Shown here piece by piece: positions 61,600 to 64,000 of a stretch of DNA of 64,000 nucleotides. This stretch comes from Pseudomonas fluorescens (GTDB lineage: Bacteria; Pseudomonadota; Gammaproteobacteria; Pseudomonadales; Pseudomonadaceae): NCBI RefSeq assembly GCF_001648775.1, contig NZ_LVEJ01000008.1:181853-245852 (forward strand), read 5' to 3'. Both the position numbers and the translations under genes were made by a program. The notes beneath the pieces are model-generated. The model was not told the DNA's origin and searched no databases. It worked only from the letters and a program-made list of their open reading frames with translations. Each line of letters begins with the position of its first letter. Position 1 is the stretch's first letter.

Positions 61600-62658
61600 A
61601 TGTCAAAAATCGATTTCTCTTTAGTGCAAACCGCGGCGAGCGATGCTGCCTCGCTGATGCCGAGCATTGCCGGCAAGAAGATCCTCATGGGCTTCTGGCA
61701 CAACTGGTCGGCGGGGGCGAGTGACGGTTATCGTCAGGGCCGCTTTGCCAGCCTCTCGCTGGAAGAGGTGCCCAAGGAATACAACGTGGTGGCGGTGGCT
61801 TTCATGAAGGGCAGCGGGATTCCGACCTTCAAGCCGTTCAACGTTTCCGATGCCGAGTTCCGCCGCCAGGTCGGCGTACTCAACAGTCAGGGCCGGGCGG
61901 TGCTGATTTCTCTCGGCGGCGCCGATGCGCACATCGAATTGCGCAGCGGTCAGGAACAACCGCTGGCCAATGAAATCATCCGTCTGGTGGAAACCTACGG
62001 CTTCGATGGGCTGGACATCGATCTTGAACAGAGCGCGATTGATTTCGCTGCCAACAAGACCGTCCTGCCGGCCGCGCTGAAACTGGTCAAGGACCACTAC
62101 GCAGGCCAGGGCAAGCACTTCATCATCAGCATGGCCCCGGAGTTTCCGTACCTGACCAGCGCCGGCAAGTATGTCGGTTACCTGCAGGCCCTCGAAGGTT
62201 ATTACGACTTCATCGCGCCGCAGTTCTATAACCAGGGCGGTGACGGCGTCTGGGTGCCTGAGGCCAACAATGGCGCCGGTGCGTGGATCGCGCAGAACAA
62301 CGATGTGCTGAAGGAGGACTTCCTTTATTACCTGACCGAAAGTCTGGTGACCGGCACCCGTGGGTTTACCCGCATCCCGGCGGACAAGTTCGTCATCGGC
62401 CTGCCGGCCAACAACGACGCGGCGGCTACCGGTTATGTGATCGACAAAACCGTGGTCGGGAATGTCCTCAAGCGTCTGGCGATCAAAGGGCTGCCGATCA
62501 AAGGCTTGATGACCTGGTCGGTGAATTGGGACAACGGCAGCAGCAAGGATGGCTTGCCGTACAACTGGGAGTTCAGTCGGCGTTATGGGCCGTTGATTCA
62601 CGGGGTCCCTGCCGCTGAGCAGGCTGTTGGTGATATGCAATCGCTCATCGCTCGTTAG
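61600..62658 (+). CDS. GH18 chitinase, without signal peptide
   Basis: 352 aa, a bare GH18 catalytic TIM barrel with no carbohydrate-binding module. GKKILMGFWHNWSAG (strand 1), AVLISLGGADAHIEL (SxGG motif), YGFDGLDIDLEQ (DxxDxDxE with the catalytic Glu), FIISMAPEFPYL, IAPQFYNQGGDGVW and MTWSVNWDNGSS. Starts MSKIDFSLVQTAA with no export signal. GAAGGA before the ATG. Shares the promoter and SOS box with the LPMO and ends at a strong terminator. Confidence 0.93.
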   Translation: MSKIDFSLVQTAASDAASLMPSIAGKKILMGFWHNWSAGASDGYRQGRFASLSLEEVPKEYNVVAVAFMKGSGIPTFKPFNVSDAEFRRQVGVLNSQGRAVLISLGGADAHIELRSGQEQPLANEIIRLVETYGFDGLDIDLEQSAIDFAANKTVLPAALKLVKDHYAGQGKHFIISMAPEFPYLTSAGKYVGYLQALEGYYDFIAPQFYNQGGDGVWVPEANNGAGAWIAQNNDVLKEDFLYYLTESLVTGTRGFTRIPADKFVIGLPANNDAAATGYVIDKTVVGNVLKRLAIKGLPIKGLMTWSVNWDNGSSKDGLPYNWEFSRRYGPLIHGVPAAEQAVGDMQSLIAR

Positions 62659-62666
62659 CTGCAAAT

Positions 62667-62698
62667 AAAGAAGCCCGGTAGCGCTGCCGGGCTTCTTT
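62667..62698 (+). terminator. Terminator of the LPMO-chitinase transcript
   Basis: AAAGAAGCCCGG / CCGGGCTTCTTT, perfect 12-bp stem, eight-base loop. Works in both directions; also ends the Rhs immunity gene transcript. Confidence 0.9.
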
Positions 62699-62727
62699 GT
62701 CGGTTTGGAATGCGTGTGGATATTTTT

Positions 62728-63147
62728 TTATTCGGTTTTAACCAGGACATAAAGATTGTCATTGTTCGACATTTTTTCGATTCTGTTTAAATAGATAAGC
62801 TCTTTGAATTCTTTTTCGAGTGTTTTCTTGTCACAGTATTTTTCATATATAAGCGGCCTGTCCGAAGCGTAAATGTAGAGGCGCCATACGTCAAAGCCGT
62901 CGATTCTGCTGTTCGAGCCGTAATCGAAGTCCACTGATTCTGATGGGAAATGAATGGCGCACCCTACGCCGTGCAGTTCATATTGAATTTCATCGGTTAT
63001 TTCACCGCAGCGTTCGATTTGCTTGCTCCGCCAGAGCCTTAAAATATTCCGAGTGCCAAATTTTTTTTGTAGTAATTCTGTTCCACTTTCAACTTTTGAA
63101 AGAAAGTCAGTTATTAGGTTCTCAATGTTTTTATCGGCTGTTTTCAT
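62728..63147 (-). CDS. Probable immunity protein to the Rhs toxin (DUF6896-like)
   Basis: 139 aa, soluble, from a more AT-rich stretch than the rest of the window. Short N-terminal helix region (NIENLITDFLSKVESGTELL), RSKQIERCGEITDEIQYELH, then the HGVGCAIHFPSESVDFDYG and RIDGFDVWRLYIYASDRP segments that recall the DUF6896 family, often found next to polymorphic toxins. Its ATG overlaps the Rhs stop by four bases, the usual toxin-immunity layout. Family call from memory. Confidence 0.6.
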   Translation of the reverse strand: MKTADKNIENLITDFLSKVESGTELLQKKFGTRNILRLWRSKQIERCGEITDEIQYELHGVGCAIHFPSESVDFDYGSNSRIDGFDVWRLYIYASDRPLIYEKYCDKKTLEKEFKELIYLNRIEKMSNNDNLYVLVKTE

Positions 63148-64000
63148 CGTCTTCTGTGATGCTCCAATCGGTCGTGTCCGACATTGTTAGCTGATTCAAT
63201 GACTTCTTCGATCGTATTAAGTTGTCCTTTGTGCTCTCTAATGTTTGTGATCAAATTTATAGTTATAGGCGTTGCTGTTTGTTTTGCAGCTGCTGCACGG
63301 TGATGTCCATCTAGAATATAGAAGGTGCCCTGATGTTCTGCTACGTCTATGGGATAGCTGACATCGTAGCCACCTGCTCGCATCTGATCTCTTATTTTTT
63401 CGACGCGTTTAGTTGATCTTTTTCCCATAATTGCATGCGTTCGCTTCACTGAATGTGGGTCAACGCCATGAATCAAGTCCGGTAATTGTGGCTCACCCTC
63501 ATCTACCTTAGCCCCACCAATCCCACCCGGCACCTCACACCCAGGTTTATTCGGCGGCGGACAGTTGGAGTTCAACCCCAACGGATCCACCCACCCCGTC
63601 GGATTCGGCACGTACTGGTACTGGTTCAAGCCACCGGCCAACTTGATCGGGTCCGGCGTCAGATAGCGCCCCAACCTCGGGTCGTAATACCGGTGCCGGT
63701 TGTAATGCAGGCCACTTTCCCCATCGAAGTACTGCCCCTGAAAACGCAGTGGCTGGTTCAGGTAGTCGTCAGCGGCCAGGGTCAGCGCGGCGACTTTGCC
63801 GTAGGCGTCGTATTGCGCCGACCAGACGATTTCGCCGCTGTAGTCGGTGAGTTCCAGCGGGGTGCCGAGGTGGTCGAGTTGGTAGTAGAACGGGCAGGCC
63901 TTTTTCGGGCCTTTGCCGTCGAGCAGCGCGAGCGGGCGGAAGGTGCCGGGTTCGTAGACGTAGCTGCGGTATTCGCTTTGGCTGCTTTCGGCGACGAGGT
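63144..64000 (-). CDS. Rhs-repeat protein, C-terminal part with a ParB-like toxin tip (5' truncated by window)
   Basis: The frame is open to the window end; 284 residues are seen. Residues 1-120 are Rhs core repeats (YYQLDHLGTPLELTDYSGEI, LRFQGQYFDGESGLHYNRHR) ending in the RHS-core border YYDPRLGRYLTPDPIKLAGG and DPLGLNSNCPP. After it comes a unique tip of about 150 residues with YILDGHHRAAAAKQTATPIT, resembling the DGHHR motif of ParB/Srx-type nucleases. Rhs proteins deliver such tips into rival cells, usually by type VI secretion. GC content falls sharply from about 63480 downwards, marking a swapped module. Confidence 0.85.
   Translation of the reverse strand, partial: LVAESSQSEYRSYVYEPGTFRPLALLDGKGPKKACPFYYQLDHLGTPLELTDYSGEIVWSAQYDAYGKVAALTLAADDYLNQPLRFQGQYFDGESGLHYNRHRYYDPRLGRYLTPDPIKLAGGLNQYQYVPNPTGWVDPLGLNSNCPPPNKPGCEVPGGIGGAKVDEGEPQLPDLIHGVDPHSVKRTHAIMGKRSTKRVEKIRDQMRAGGYDVSYPIDVAEHQGTFYILDGHHRAAAAKQTATPITINLITNIREHKGQLNTIEEVIESANNVGHDRLEHHRRR

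Overview
The window is a piece of chromosome from a fluorescent Pseudomonas, most likely the P. fluorescens species complex. The grounds are the gene order aceA - purB - hflD - mnmA - idh/icd - cspD - clpSA - infA - bpt - aat - trxB - ftsK - lolA - rarA - crcB - serS - cysG - tus, which I recall as the Pseudomonas order, the fused nuoCD gene, a dense set of Pseudomonas-type REP hairpins, and Pseudomonas-restricted small families (PtrA-like, DUF2790, DUF6124). No rRNA, tRNA, CRISPR array, transposase or integrase was seen.

Layout. 1-5535: 3' part of an outer-membrane factor gene plus complete czcB and czcA, a heavy-metal efflux operon. 5748-7095: two small exported PtrA-type proteins and a DUF6124 gene behind a strongly folded leader. 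7344-8756: an acyltransferase gene between two copies of an ~80 bp repeat. 8776-10929: an OprD-type porin and a HigBA-like toxin-antitoxin pair. 11378-26313: a complete 13-gene NADH dehydrogenase I operon on the minus strand. 26962-39647: isocitrate lyase, a secretin-domain protein, GNAT, RoxA, PurB, HflD, MnmA, Nudix, the two isocitrate dehydrogenases back to back, and CspD. 39872-46320: ClpS/ClpA, a ~860 bp nested inverted repeat, InfA, the two aminoacyl-tRNA-protein transferases and thioredoxin reductase. 46617-58729: FtsK, LolA, RarA, CrcB, SerS, CysG, a glutathionyl-hydroquinone reductase, a TrpD2-like protein with TusEBCD, and a YoaK-type membrane protein. 58755-62658: small accessory genes, a hemerythrin, then an LPMO-chitinase pair. 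62728-64000: the 3' end of an Rhs gene with a swapped-in toxin tip and its likely immunity gene.

How the genes work together. Nuo supplies respiratory NADH oxidation. AceA competes with Idh and Icd at the isocitrate branch point. ClpS, ClpA, Bpt and Aat form an almost complete N-degron system (ClpP lies outside). MnmA and TusBCDE belong to the same tRNA 2-thiouridine pathway. FtsK, LolA, RarA, SerS and InfA are core functions.

The most interesting signal is at 60760-62698. A near-consensus LexA box overlaps a plausible -10 element in front of a chitin-active LPMO gene and a GH18 chitinase gene. Neither protein has a visible signal peptide, and the LPMO's metal-binding histidine is at residue 12 instead of at a mature N-terminus. 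The inference is SOS-triggered synthesis of leaderless chitinolytic enzymes, possibly released by cell lysis. Second-tier signals are the folded leader at 6440-6714, a possible sRNA near 28620-28720, the repeat-flanked acyltransferase, and the Rhs tip with a ParB-like fold.
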